A stretch of DNA of 64,000 nucleotides from Candidatus Binatia bacterium. GTDB lineage: Bacteria > Desulfobacterota > Binatia > HRBIN30. The translations under genes were made by a program, and so were the position numbers. Of this stretch, positions 38,008 through 47,117 are shown in pieces. The stretch is from assembly GCA_937925685.1 (NCBI GenBank), contig CALAMI010000015.1, positions 124,001 through 188,000 on the forward strand, given 5' to 3'. The notes beneath the pieces are model-generated. The model did not search any database and was not told the origin of the DNA. It was given only the letters and a program-made list of their open reading frames with translations. Each line of letters opens with the position of its first letter. Position 1 is the first letter of the stretch.

Positions 38008-39002
38008 TGTTCGCTGTTGTTTTGTTCCTTGCTGCCAACGTTTTGTTCCGCTGCCCGGTTCTAGCGAGTAGCCAAGGCTTCCCCGTGGCTTCCGTGGGCC
38101 AAGTGGTCATGGGAACGGTTCTCGAAGTAACGGTTATCGCCAGTACCGCGGAACACGCTCGCACCCTAGCCACAGAGGCGATCACCATTGCCCGTCACTG
38201 GGACGAGGTTTTGAGCCCCTTTCTAAAGCATTCCGAGCTCACTCATATCCAGAAACACCAGGGGCAAGCGGTGTACATCAGCGAAGACCTCCGCTGGGCC
38301 CTCCGATGGGCGGCCGAGCTTGCCCGTGCAACCAGAGGGACCTTCGAACCGGGTTATCGCTCCACCGTGACGTCAGCAACCGGTGCGAACGACGGCGCAC
38401 CGCTCTTCTCCACGCTCCTTCTGTGGAAACATGGGGGCGTCGTTGTCCGACCGGGCACTTACATTGACCCGGGCGCCTTTGGCAAAGGCATTGCGGTCGA
38501 TGCGATCGTTGATTGGACACTCGCTCAGGGTGCCAAGGAGGTGTTTGTTAATTTCGGAGGGTCCAGTTTCGCGCGAGCAGCCTTGGAGCAGACTGCTCAC
38601 CCTCCGCGTCGTCTTCTGCTTCCGGATCACGAAGGACGCCCCGTAGGAATCGTCGAACTCTCCTCCGGCTCATTGTCTGTGTCTGAGAGCGGGACACGCG
38701 CTGACGCTACGCCTATCACCGACCCCTCCACCGGAGCGCCAATCCGACTCAGTCGTACGGCTGCGGTTTGGGCTGCGGAGGCAACGGCTGCCGATGCGTG
38801 GTCGACAGCACTCGTCGTTCTCGGCCGCGATGGCTTGTCCCTAGCTCGCGAGCACGGGGTCGAGGCCACCGTGATCGACGATCAAGGAGTAGCCACAACT
38901 GACCGATTCCCTTGGTACTCCCCCCCTCAACCGAAGAAACAAACCCCAATGACCGCCGCAAAGGAACTCCACCTCTGGTCGTGTGCTTGTGCACCGGACT
39001 GA
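38004..39002 (+). CDS. apbE: FAD:protein FMN transferase (ApbE family)
   Basis: 332 residues from the ATG at 38004, overlapping the previous stop by 4 bp. ApbE attaches FMN from FAD to Thr/Ser of exported flavoproteins. A hydrophobic N-terminus (about 1-22) suggests export or lipid anchoring. Visible: 'VMGTVLEVTVIAS', 'SPFLKHSELTHI', 'DPGAFGKGIAVDAIVDW' (D-x-G-x-x-x-K-G core), 'FVNFGGSS' and 'ATAADAWSTALVVLG'. The last ~15 residues, which include 'WSCACAPD', look unlike other ApbE ends and overlap the bfd-like remnant in another frame. The in-operon target is likely the FMN-binding protein two genes upstream. Confidence 0.93.
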   Translation: MMFAVVLFLAANVLFRCPVLASSQGFPVASVGQVVMGTVLEVTVIASTAEHARTLATEAITIARHWDEVLSPFLKHSELTHIQKHQGQAVYISEDLRWALRWAAELARATRGTFEPGYRSTVTSATGANDGAPLFSTLLLWKHGGVVVRPGTYIDPGAFGKGIAVDAIVDWTLAQGAKEVFVNFGGSSFARAALEQTAHPPRRLLLPDHEGRPVGIVELSSGSLSVSESGTRADATPITDPSTGAPIRLSRTAAVWAAEATAADAWSTALVVLGRDGLSLAREHGVEATVIDDQGVATTDRFPWYSPPQPKKQTPMTAAKELHLWSCACAPD

Positions 39003-39103
39003 CCGACCACGCCACCGTCGAACTGGTTGCCCTCGGACTTCCTGACCCCGCTACGCTCCAACGTAAGGCAGGTGCGGGCTGTGCCGGGCAGCCCAGCTTC
39101 TAA
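38981..39103 (+). pseudogene. Remnant of bacterioferritin-associated ferredoxin (Bfd-like)
   Basis: From a GTG at 38981, in a frame different from apbE, 40 codons read 'VCLCTGLTDHATVELVALG', then 'RKAGAGCAGQ' before a TAA. This resembles Bfd, a [2Fe-2S] protein of about 64 residues with C-x-C and a later C-x2-C. The first Cys pair and the third Cys are there, but the fourth Cys position reads Gln (CAGQ) and the C-terminal third is missing. It precedes the bacterioferritin remnant, the normal bfd-bfr order. I read it as a decayed bfd; a short assignment by eye, so moderate confidence. Confidence 0.45.
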
Positions 39104-39194
39104 GGGAGCTCACGGTTTCGCAGGCAGCACACAGTGCCCTTAGTTCCCCTCCACAAACAGTACATGGCGATATGGACGAAAAGTTCGTCGAGCA

Positions 39195-39725
39195 ATGACG
39201 GGCAATGCTCAAACGATCGATATGCTCAACAAAATTCTCAGCGGTGAACTGACCGGCATCAATCAATATTTCCTGGATGCTCAGATGTGCGAAAATTAAA
39301 AATATAGACACCTCCACGACAACATGCGCCAGAAATCCCTCGAAGAGACGACGCATGCGGCCGCACCGATCGCGCGCATCCTCTATTTCGGGGGCTTGCC
39401 AAACGCGCAGCGGCCGGGAAAGTGCGTGTCGGTAAGAGGGTACGGGAACAAATTAAGCTGGACCTTGCACTGGAAAAAGGAGCGGTAGAGCGCCTGAGCC
39501 GCGCCATGGCACTCGCCGTCGAGGTGGGTAACGCCGGCAGGGGCGAGCGACTCCGAAGCCGTCTCGACTCGCAGAGAAGATCACGTCGAATGGCTTGAAG
39601 CACACCTCCGACTGGTGCACCAAGTCGGGGAACAAAACTACTCGGCGCAACAAATTCGCAACCAACTGTTCTATACGGGTGAACATCTGATCCCTGCGCG
39701 CGACAACCTGGACTTATTCTTTTAA
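39195..39725 (+). pseudogene. bfr: Broken bacterioferritin gene
   Basis: The ATG at 39195 opens with 'DMLNKILSGELTGINQYFLDAQM', matching the first helix of bacterioferritin. A TAA stop falls where the family has Trp-Gly after 'CEN'. The same frame then continues with 'SLEETTHAAAPIARILYF' and 'GGLPN', after which the homology shifts frame ('VRVGKRVREQIKLDLALEK') and shifts again to 'EDHVEWLEAHLRLVHQVGEQNY' with a final TAA. So there is one stop and two frameshifts over about 160 codons. The usual haem-ligand Met is replaced by Thr (SLEETTH), although the Glu and His of the ferroxidase motif remain. The gene is disabled. Confidence 0.85.
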
Positions 39726-40634
39726 CTCTTTCCCCAGTGCTAACGGCGCCCGCCACCTCGAGCCAAACAGCGCTAACACCACTAGCGTCAGCAGGTAGGG
39801 TAAAGCCAACGCAGCCTGATAAGGCACGGCCACACCCAACGCCTGAACGTGAAATTGCACGGCGATCGCCAATCCAAATAAACTCGCAGCGCCCAGGACT
39901 CCCCAGGCAGACCAACCTCCAAAAATCACGATGGCCAGTGCGATGAACCCGCGCCCTGCGGACATCCCTTCAACGAACGTTTTGGCATAAGCCAGCACTA
40001 AGTACGATCCTGCCAACCCCCCCAAGCCGCCACAAGCGAACAGTGCCGCCGAGCGGACAGCTTTCACCCGCACACCGTGTGCCACGGCAGCGTATGGATC
40101 TTCGCCAGTCATACGCCACGCCAGACCCATCAGGGTGCGGTACAGCCAGAGGCTCAGCGCTGGCACCAACAAGAAGGCTAGGTACGAGAGGACAGGCTGG
40201 CCAAACAGTGCCGGTCCCACGACCGGAATTCGGGAAAGCCAGGGAACAGGCCAGGGGTCGAACCCTGGGACCATGAGAGCACTCCCGGTCAGGCCGAACA
40301 CTCCGCGATAACCAACCCCTGTCGCACCCAAAGCAACAAGATTCAGCGCCGCACCACAAACAACCTGATTGGCCCCTAAACCCAGCACCGACACGGCAAG
40401 TACTGCGGCTAAGGCCGTACCGGCGCCAACGCCCGACAGCACACCGAGCCACGGTTGGTGGGTTAAGTATGTCGTTACCATGGCAGCAAATGCGCCAACG
40501 AGGATCATCCCTTCTAAGCCAATGTTCACCACCCCTGCACGCTCCACCAAGAGCTCCCCCAACGCAGCGAGAAGCAGCGGCACGGCCATGGCCACCGTTG
40601 TCTGCAGCAGGCTGGTAATTAGCGTCTCATCCAT
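39714..40634 (-). CDS. ABC transporter permease, nucleoside/simple-sugar type (NupQ/BmpC-like)
   Basis: 306 residues from an ATG at 40634; the frame is open up to 40835 but the extra part lacks family features and overlaps the start of the divergent gene. It belongs to the inner-membrane permeases of BMP-family nucleoside importers: 'VPLLLAALGELLVERAGVVNIGLEGMILVGAF', 'GLGANQVVCGAALNLVALG', 'GRGFIALAIVIFGGW'. About eight or nine hydrophobic segments. A working importer also needs a second permease, an ATPase and a BMP lipoprotein, none of which is adjacent, so it is orphaned in this window. Its 3' end runs 12 bp into the bfr remnant. Confidence 0.9.
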   Translation of the reverse strand: MDETLITSLLQTTVAMAVPLLLAALGELLVERAGVVNIGLEGMILVGAFAAMVTTYLTHQPWLGVLSGVGAGTALAAVLAVSVLGLGANQVVCGAALNLVALGATGVGYRGVFGLTGSALMVPGFDPWPVPWLSRIPVVGPALFGQPVLSYLAFLLVPALSLWLYRTLMGLAWRMTGEDPYAAVAHGVRVKAVRSAALFACGGLGGLAGSYLVLAYAKTFVEGMSAGRGFIALAIVIFGGWSAWGVLGAASLFGLAIAVQFHVQALGVAVPYQAALALPYLLTLVVLALFGSRWRAPLALGKELKE

Positions 40635-40745
40635 CGCGGAACTGGTTACCGTTTTTCCGAAAATGTCTCCAGAGCTCGCCAGCTTTTGCACCGTCGCTTG
40701 GCAGGATCGCGGATTTCCAGTAGCTACGAGGATTATTGAAGATCG

Positions 40746-42569
40746 ATGGTGGCCCGAGGCGGAAACCGAGCAACCTTTGTATGGAGCGCTCGCCAACTGG
40801 CGTCCTGCTGCATCTGTACTCCGGCACAACCACACACCACAGTGAGCTTTGCGGCAGAAGAGCTAGCGCGTTACCTGAGGCGGATGGTCGGCGGTAGCAT
40901 CCCGGTTCTGGCTCGAACCGAATTGTCCGAATACTCGCTCGCAATCGCTCCCCTTAGCCCAAATTTCAGTTTGTTTCCCTGTCCTTCGCGAACTCAGAGC
41001 TTTACGATCCAGCCCGGGCCGGAAACCATTTCTGTACACGCGGCCAGCCCCAGTTTGCTCCTTCATGGTGTGTACCGCTTCCTCGAGGAGCTCGGCTGTG
41101 TATGGTCACCTCATGGACGATCATTTGAAATCGTCCCGCGACTGGGAGCAAAGCCGATTGCCTTACCGGAATACCACTCGAGACCGCGATTCCGCTCCGT
41201 TGCTTATTGCAGCGACATCATCACCTGGCATTATACGGAGCCGGAGTTCCTGCGAGAGCGCGTTACTGAGGACGAGGAGCTCATCGACTGGATGGCCAAA
41301 ACCGGAGCAACCAATTTTTTCTTTATCCGCCACCCGTTCGATACCAGGTCCGTCATTGACGAGTTGCGACCGCATTTTGACGCTCGCGGGATTACTGTTG
41401 AAGTCGGCGGACACATTCTCCCCATCCTCTTGGATCGCGGCTGCTTTCAGCAGCATCCAGATTACTTTCCCCTCAGCCGCAGTGGTCGCCGCAATGAAGC
41501 GGGAAATCTTTGCGTGAGCCATCCACAGGCCCGTGCACTCGTCGCCCAAAAAGCCCGGGCTCTTTTGACGGCCAGCCCTGGCACCGGAGCACTTCACGTC
41601 TGGGGCGCGGACGTCTTCGGTGGAGGCTGGTGCCATTGTCACGCGTGTCAGCCACTCTCGCCTCAAGAGCAAAGCCTGCTGGTATGCAACGCCATCGCCG
41701 AGCAATTGGACAAGGACGGCTGTAAGATCCCCGTTTACTACCTCGCGTACCACGATACCATCGAGCCCCACCTGCGTATCCAGCCCCATCCACTGGTTTG
41801 GTGCGAGTTCGCTCCGCGGGAGCGGTGCTACGGGCACTCTATCGACGACCGCACATGCGGAGTGAACCAGCACTATCACAATGCCTTGCAAGCGTATATT
41901 CAGTTATTTGGAGGGCAAGTTCGAGCCTTCGAATACTACGGTGATGCGATTTTGTTTTTTGGTTGCCTCGTTCCGATTCCTCACGTGATTGCCGAGGATA
42001 TTGCAGCGTACCAGGATCTTGGCGTTGCCGAATTGTCCTTCCTACAATTTGGCCAATTCAGTCGCTGGGCGTACGCGGCAAACTTCGCCGCCTTTGGAGC
42101 AACCACTCGAGGGGCATCGGTGAGCGCTGCACTCCAGGGGTTATGGAGGCAATGGGGGGCTGAAGCTGGCATTCTGAACACCGTGTTCGGCGAGCTCGAA
42201 AAAATCATGCGCACGCTGGTGCGTTATGGAGACGTTCGTTTACCGCCCAAGCGGCTGACTCAGCGACGGGCTTTAAGGCACGCACTGTCCATCCATCTAC
42301 CGCGTTTGACCGCCATCGCTACCGAGCTCGATTCTCACCACTCACCGTCGCTCGCTGCGCTAGGGTTGCTGGTACGGTACACGCAAACTGTATTCGAGGG
42401 CGTTGCTCATGAGATAGACACGGGCAACACGGCGGAGGTGATTTTCCGTCACGCTTTGAACATCCTCCAGTCGGTGGACCGTACCGTCAAAGGCGTCTGG
42501 GGGGACATCGATTTAGCCGTGATCCACGACCTCTACAAAGCTGCTCCTCTAGTGCCTGGATGGAGTTAA
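40746..42569 (+). CDS. DUF4838-containing glycoside hydrolase-like protein
   Basis: 607 residues. I recognise the DUF4838 family, which is related to alpha-glucuronidase-like (GH67/GH115-type) enzymes. The N-terminal part has 'SFAAEELARYLRRMVGGSIPVL', typical of the GH20/GH67 N-terminal domain. The core has 'HVWGADVFGGGWCHCHACQPLSPQEQSL' (Cys pair), 'IPVYYLAYHDTI', and 'LVWCEFAPRERCYGHSI'. No signal peptide is obvious, so it may be cytoplasmic or the start may be wrong. Substrate and catalytic residues are not assigned. It is divergent from the orphan ABC permease (112 bp between), which hints at uptake and use of a glycoside or nucleoside. Confidence 0.8.
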   Translation: MVARGGNRATFVWSARQLASCCICTPAQPHTTVSFAAEELARYLRRMVGGSIPVLARTELSEYSLAIAPLSPNFSLFPCPSRTQSFTIQPGPETISVHAASPSLLLHGVYRFLEELGCVWSPHGRSFEIVPRLGAKPIALPEYHSRPRFRSVAYCSDIITWHYTEPEFLRERVTEDEELIDWMAKTGATNFFFIRHPFDTRSVIDELRPHFDARGITVEVGGHILPILLDRGCFQQHPDYFPLSRSGRRNEAGNLCVSHPQARALVAQKARALLTASPGTGALHVWGADVFGGGWCHCHACQPLSPQEQSLLVCNAIAEQLDKDGCKIPVYYLAYHDTIEPHLRIQPHPLVWCEFAPRERCYGHSIDDRTCGVNQHYHNALQAYIQLFGGQVRAFEYYGDAILFFGCLVPIPHVIAEDIAAYQDLGVAELSFLQFGQFSRWAYAANFAAFGATTRGASVSAALQGLWRQWGAEAGILNTVFGELEKIMRTLVRYGDVRLPPKRLTQRRALRHALSIHLPRLTAIATELDSHHSPSLAALGLLVRYTQTVFEGVAHEIDTGNTAEVIFRHALNILQSVDRTVKGVWGDIDLAVIHDLYKAAPLVPGWS

Positions 42570-42594
42570 TCCTTCGACTTCTTTCGGGTGAGTT

Positions 42595-44298
42595 ATGCGT
42601 CGGAAGCGCAGATTTTTGTTGCTCGTGGTGCTCTTCCTGCTAGCCGCGGTTTTTTGGGTGTACTCTCGCAAAGGCCCGAACATCGTAGAGCGCTCCATTT
42701 TGCTCGTGAACCTACAAGGTTCTTACCCTGAGACCCCACCTGAGGGACTCTTTGAAAAACTCCTGGGCCCCCGGGAAAACAGCCTTGCTGAGCTATTGCG
42801 AACCTTGCGCAAGGCGGCGAAAGATTCTCGCATTCGAGGAGTGGTAGCCCGAATCTCCGGGCTCGACATTGGCTGGGCAAAAGCCAACGAGATCCGCGAC
42901 GCTCTTTTTGCTTTCCGGCAGGTCGGGAAAACGTCTATCGCCTTGCTCGAAGACGAGGTCGGCAACGCCAACCTCTCGTACTATGTGGCCACTGGCTGCG
43001 AACGCGTCTACGTGAGCCCTGGAAGCCACGTCGCCTTACGAGGACTCGTTGCCCGCTATTTATTCTTCGGTGGCTTGTGGGAGAAGTTCCACATCGAAAT
43101 GGACGTGGAAAAGGTCGCCGAATACAAAACGGCCGCGGATACCCTTGCCGGCAAAGAAATGTCTTCCGCGCACCGGGAGATGGCGAACTCGTTGTTAGAC
43201 AGCATCGACGAGCTTTACCTCGGCACCATCGCCTTCGCTCGCGGGATAGGCAAGGAACATCTTCGCGCCACGATTCAAGATCAGTCCCCTTCCGGACCAC
43301 AACAACTATTGGACGCTCAGCTGATCGAGGGCATCAAGCACATCGAGGATGTGTGGACGGAGCTCGGTGTGGACCGTGACCACGTGGTTTCCGAGCGCAC
43401 GTACGCTCACGTGCCCGCGACGGCTGTTGGGCTCGAAACTGGTCCTAAGATCGGTGTCGTACTCGCCGCGGGGACCATCGCCCTGGGAGAGAGCCACCAC
43501 ACGACTGGTGGATCCGTGGCGGGAGCCGACTCGCTGAGAGCCGCGCTGGACGAAGCAAGCCGCGATCCCTCCATTCGGGCTATAATCCTCCGAGTCGATA
43601 GCCCGGGAGGGTCGGCTTTGGCGGCGGATATGGTGTGGCGTGCGGTTCAGGAAGCACGGCAGCGAAAGCCTGTCATTGCCTCGTTCTCCGACCTAGCTGC
43701 CTCCGGTGGCTATTACATCGCCAGCGCTGCCAGCCGCATAGTCGCTTCTCCAGGCACGCTCACCGGTTCAATCGGCGTGCTGTTCGCGAGGCCCAACATC
43801 CGAGGAATACTTGCCGACTGGGGAATTCACGTCGAAACGATCACGCGAGGACGCCTGGCGTACTTGGATGACCTCACCTCGCCGTTGGACCCCGAAGGTC
43901 GCGCACACATCCGCGAGGAAGTGACACGCACATACGAACTTTTCGTCCGACGCGTGAGCGAGGGGCGTAGACTTGACCGCGGCCGCGTACACGAGATTGG
44001 CCGAGGGCGGGTATGGACCGGGACCCAAGCAAAAGAGATCGGGCTGGTCGATGTGCTTGGGGGATTCTACGCAGCCATCGATCTAGCAAAGGAGGAAGCG
44101 GGAATTCCCGCGGCGCAAGATCCGGAACTCGTTTTCCTCCCCCCAACGAAATCCTGGTGGCAGGTGTTGACTGAGCGCTTCGACTCTGAGTGGGCCCGTC
44201 CCATTCCCCGCTTCGTGCGCGAGTTCAACCGTTCATTCCCACCCGGGGTACAGCCGGGACCTGCCGCGATTATGTTTGAACAAGTGTGGGTGCAGTGA
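42595..44298 (+). CDS. sppA: Signal peptide peptidase SppA, 67-kDa type
   Basis: 567 residues. A membrane-anchored serine protease that cleaves leftover signal peptides and regulates envelope proteins. An N-terminal membrane segment is visible about 6-22. The catalytic Lys178 lies in 'VEKVAEYKTAADTLAGKEMS' and the nucleophile Ser370 in 'SDLAASGGYYIASAASRIVA'; the spacing matches the duplicated-domain E. coli-type enzyme. 'LRVDSPGGSALAADMVW' and 'GSIGVLFARPNIRGIL' are conserved. The DUF4838 gene ends 25 bp upstream on the same strand, but no functional link is evident. Confidence 0.97.
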   Translation: MRRKRRFLLLVVLFLLAAVFWVYSRKGPNIVERSILLVNLQGSYPETPPEGLFEKLLGPRENSLAELLRTLRKAAKDSRIRGVVARISGLDIGWAKANEIRDALFAFRQVGKTSIALLEDEVGNANLSYYVATGCERVYVSPGSHVALRGLVARYLFFGGLWEKFHIEMDVEKVAEYKTAADTLAGKEMSSAHREMANSLLDSIDELYLGTIAFARGIGKEHLRATIQDQSPSGPQQLLDAQLIEGIKHIEDVWTELGVDRDHVVSERTYAHVPATAVGLETGPKIGVVLAAGTIALGESHHTTGGSVAGADSLRAALDEASRDPSIRAIILRVDSPGGSALAADMVWRAVQEARQRKPVIASFSDLAASGGYYIASAASRIVASPGTLTGSIGVLFARPNIRGILADWGIHVETITRGRLAYLDDLTSPLDPEGRAHIREEVTRTYELFVRRVSEGRRLDRGRVHEIGRGRVWTGTQAKEIGLVDVLGGFYAAIDLAKEEAGIPAAQDPELVFLPPTKSWWQVLTERFDSEWARPIPRFVREFNRSFPPGVQPGPAAIMFEQVWVQ

Positions 44299-45425
44299 CC
44301 ACAACTGGTTCCGCGCGCTTACAGGATCTCCGAAAGCCACGGCGGAATTCTTGAGTCACCGGTTCTCAATCGTCTCGCAGCGTGCCCAGCTACGAAAGAC
44401 CATACGAAGACACTTCGGGAGCACTCACACCCGTGCCCGCAAGAGCATTGTTGGGGAATCTACCATTTCACCACCACGGAGATAGCGGCAGCGCACGATC
44501 TCGTTCCCCCGAGGCCTCGTCGCTGAGGCGCCGGAAAGCGAAAACACTCAACGTCCTTGGGCTGCATGTCCACCTTACGTCGAGAGTGCCGACCGTGGTG
44601 GCGAACCTGCTACCGACGTGCTCGGGACAATCGCGCAGGGGCCGGGTGGGCTACTGCAACCTTAGCCGCCGGTTCGCTGCTAAACCGTCCAAACTGTCGA
44701 CCGTCCGTTACGGTGTCTGCCAACTGCATCAGTAGTTGCTAGATCCCAACGCGCTTGCTTTGACCCGCGATGACGGCCGCGGGAGCAAGGGCTCCAAGAA
44801 GGGAACCTCGCGTCCTTCGCTCCGGGGGTAGGTTTGCCACGGGTGCCGCTTCAATCGAAGCTACTGTCTAGCCGACCGGCAGCGGTCACACCCAGCTTCT
44901 CGAACTCCAGTTGGCTGAGACTTACACGTTGAGCTGACGTCAACGTCTCTGCTGGTATTTCGACTCGCTCCTCATCGGCACCCGTTGGGCAGCCATTAAC
45001 GCCTAGGCCTTCCCCGGAATCTTCCCATCTTCGGTCGCACATTACCGTGCCGAAGAGCGGGATCGGCTGAGTCTTCTTCTCCATTTCTCGATCGGACGTG
45101 TCAGCACAGGCTCTGCGGTTTCAAGAGCTGGGCTTCCGGAGCAAACCGGCCTCGCGATGCCGCTGGCTTGTCGGCGTAGCACGATACGCACGAATCTTTC
45201 TGAGAACGGAAGAGGCCCAGCCTTGCCGCAGCTCGCTTTTCTTTAAGTGCCTGATGTCGTCACGCGCGGCGTTGCAGACCGACACGTTTCCGTTCCCTTG
45301 AACCCGTGGATCCGTGGGGGGGCGTCGCTGCTGGCTCTCCAATTTTGTTAGCAACAATCCCCTACACGGTGCTTCGGTCAATGGCCCACTCCCACCAACC
45401 ACACCCGACCAAGCGCTTCCACGAC
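44299..45425. other. 1.1-kb region between sppA and a convergent GNAT gene without an assignable gene
   Basis: No tRNA, RNase P, SRP, 6S or tmRNA motif was found by eye, and no repeats. Open frames of 60-117 codons exist on both strands (for example plus-strand 44382-44735 and minus-strand 44851-45084), but they lack recognisable motifs or ribosome binding sites. Both flanking genes point into the region, so it needs no promoter of their own and may simply be a spacer or a decayed gene. I report it as unassigned. Confidence 0.5.
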
Positions 45426-46028
45426 CTAACCTTCAGTGCGCTGCAGAAGGGAGACACGGATCTGGTTCCGCCAACCGCGGTGCAAAGGATGCCGCATCCA
45501 TTCCGTGCTCGTCAACGAGTAATAAAGGAACCGCAGCCGGCCCGTCGCGTCCTCCCGGCCGCTCCCCAGGGTAAACTCTCTACGCATGGCCAATTTCTCC
45601 AACGTACGGAAAGACCGGCGGTTATCAGGGGCACATCGCGCCTCGACACGCCGGAGGTGCTCGATCCGGAATGCATAGTACAAAAGCCCTGCTCCAGCTT
45701 CTACGTTGTAGCCCTGTCCCCAAAAGGGTCGTGCAAGGACGTAACCCATCTCGGCAACAGCATCGACACGGCTGGTAACCCGCAGCTCAACAGTACCGAT
45801 GACACGTCTCTGCTCAGTGAGCTCTACCGCAAAGGTGATCCCTTGCCAGTATGCCGACTGGGTACGTTCGATAAAGGCCAGACTGTCTTGAATCGAACGG
45901 TGGCACTGCCAATCGACGAACTTCGTGACGCACAGGTCACTAGCATACGCGAACACGTCAGGTGCATCCGCCGCCACTAACGCGCGTAACCGCAAGCGAG
46001 GCAAATGGAGTTCGCACTGCGGCTGCAT
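45426..46028 (-). CDS. GNAT-family acetyltransferase (RimJ/RimL-like)
   Basis: 200 residues from the ATG at 46028. The N-terminal 'LPRLRLRALVAADAPDVFAYASD' and the acetyl-CoA-binding 'MGYVLARPFWGQGYNVEAGAGLL' with 'RVEARCAPDNRRSFRTLEKLAM' are typical of the RimJ/RimL/YdaF branch, which acetylates protein N-termini or small amines. The substrate is not known. It lies 9 bp after the aspartate-semialdehyde dehydrogenase gene on the same strand, so the two may be co-transcribed. Confidence 0.93.
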   Translation of the reverse strand: MQPQCELHLPRLRLRALVAADAPDVFAYASDLCVTKFVDWQCHRSIQDSLAFIERTQSAYWQGITFAVELTEQRRVIGTVELRVTSRVDAVAEMGYVLARPFWGQGYNVEAGAGLLYYAFRIEHLRRVEARCAPDNRRSFRTLEKLAMRREFTLGSGREDATGRLRFLYYSLTSTEWMRHPLHRGWRNQIRVSLLQRTEG

Positions 46029-46037
46029 CGAAAGCAG

Positions 46038-47117
46038 TTAGAGGTAATTCTCCGCCGCCAGGTACTCAGCGATCAACACTGCGCCCTTTGCCGCTCCCAT
46101 CTTGGTGTTGTGCGACAACAGAACGTACTTAAACCCGCGCGGCAAAGCGGCATCCTCGCGAATGCGTCCGACATGTGTGGTCATGCCACCGTCAGCATCG
46201 CGGTCCAAGCGAGGCTGCGGCCGGAAAGGATCGTCATGGACGGTAATCATTCTTTGCGGCGCCGATGGCAATCCAAGACGGATGAAGTCCTGCCCAAACT
46301 CGCGCAGACGCGCGGCGAATTCGCCGACAGACGTCGCACGTTCTAAAGAAACGAACACCGACTCCGTATGCCCCTCGATGACCGACGCGCGCGTACACGT
46401 GGCACTTACAGGAAAGGGAGCTGCGGCAATCCCTCCCTCGACCAGCCGGCCAAGGATCTTCCCGGTTTCGCGCGCAACCTTTTCCTCTTCCCCGACGATG
46501 TAGGGGATGATGTTGTCCACAATGTCGAGCGCCAAAACTCCAGGCGACCGCCCTGCACCGGAAATCCCTTGCAGGGAAGTCATGAGCACTCGTTCGATGC
46601 CAAAGCAGTCGAGCAATGGCTTCAGTGTAATCACCAAGCCCGTAGTGGTGCAGTTCGGCAAAGGAGTAATGAATCCCTGCCAACCTCGACGTTTTCGTTG
46701 AATCTCGAGGAGATGGGCGTGCTCAAGATTGACTCCAGGCACAAGGATTGGCACGTCGTCTTCGTAACGGAAGGCGGAGGCGGTGCTGATCACCGGGGTT
46801 GTGCGGGCAAACTCTGGCTCGAGGATGCGCGCGACATCTGATTCCACACAGCTAAACACGACGTCGATCCCTCGAAGGTTTAAGGTCGCGGCGTTGTGCA
46901 CGGGCAAGCGCAAAACCTTATCGCTCGGCTCCTGCGCGCACCACCAACGGCGTGCACCCGTCTTCTCGTCCCGGATGGCATCCGCATACGTTTTACCAGC
47001 CGAACGCTCCGATGCCGCCAACAAGGCAATATCAAACCAAGGGTGGTCTTGCAGAGCTACAACAGCCTGTTGCCCGGCAATCCCTGTTGCTCCCACAACG
47101 GCGACTCGTTTCTTCAT
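46038..47117 (-). CDS. asd: Aspartate-semialdehyde dehydrogenase
   Basis: 359 residues from the ATG at 47117, preceded by GAGGG; upstream open sequence is not homologous. The enzyme reduces aspartyl phosphate to aspartate semialdehyde, the branch point to Lys/DAP, Met, Thr and Ile. Visible: NADP-binding 'VAVVGATGIAGQQAVVALQDHP', 'VVFSCVESDVARILEPEFA', the catalytic Cys in 'ITPLPNCTTTGLVIT', and 'LMTSLQGISGAGRSPG'. The 'PNCTTT' and 'SGAGRSPG' style is that of the archaeal/fungal-like ASADH class rather than the E. coli one. Divergent from the ABC export operon. Confidence 0.96.
   Translation of the reverse strand: MKKRVAVVGATGIAGQQAVVALQDHPWFDIALLAASERSAGKTYADAIRDEKTGARRWWCAQEPSDKVLRLPVHNAATLNLRGIDVVFSCVESDVARILEPEFARTTPVISTASAFRYEDDVPILVPGVNLEHAHLLEIQRKRRGWQGFITPLPNCTTTGLVITLKPLLDCFGIERVLMTSLQGISGAGRSPGVLALDIVDNIIPYIVGEEEKVARETGKILGRLVEGGIAAAPFPVSATCTRASVIEGHTESVFVSLERATSVGEFAARLREFGQDFIRLGLPSAPQRMITVHDDPFRPQPRLDRDADGGMTTHVGRIREDAALPRGFKYVLLSHNTKMGAAKGAVLIAEYLAAENYL

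Noticed and set aside
40635..40835. N-terminal extension of the ABC permease to 40835
   Set aside because: The extra 67 residues lack membrane segments typical of the family and overlap the start of the divergent DUF4838 gene; family members begin near the MDETL start.
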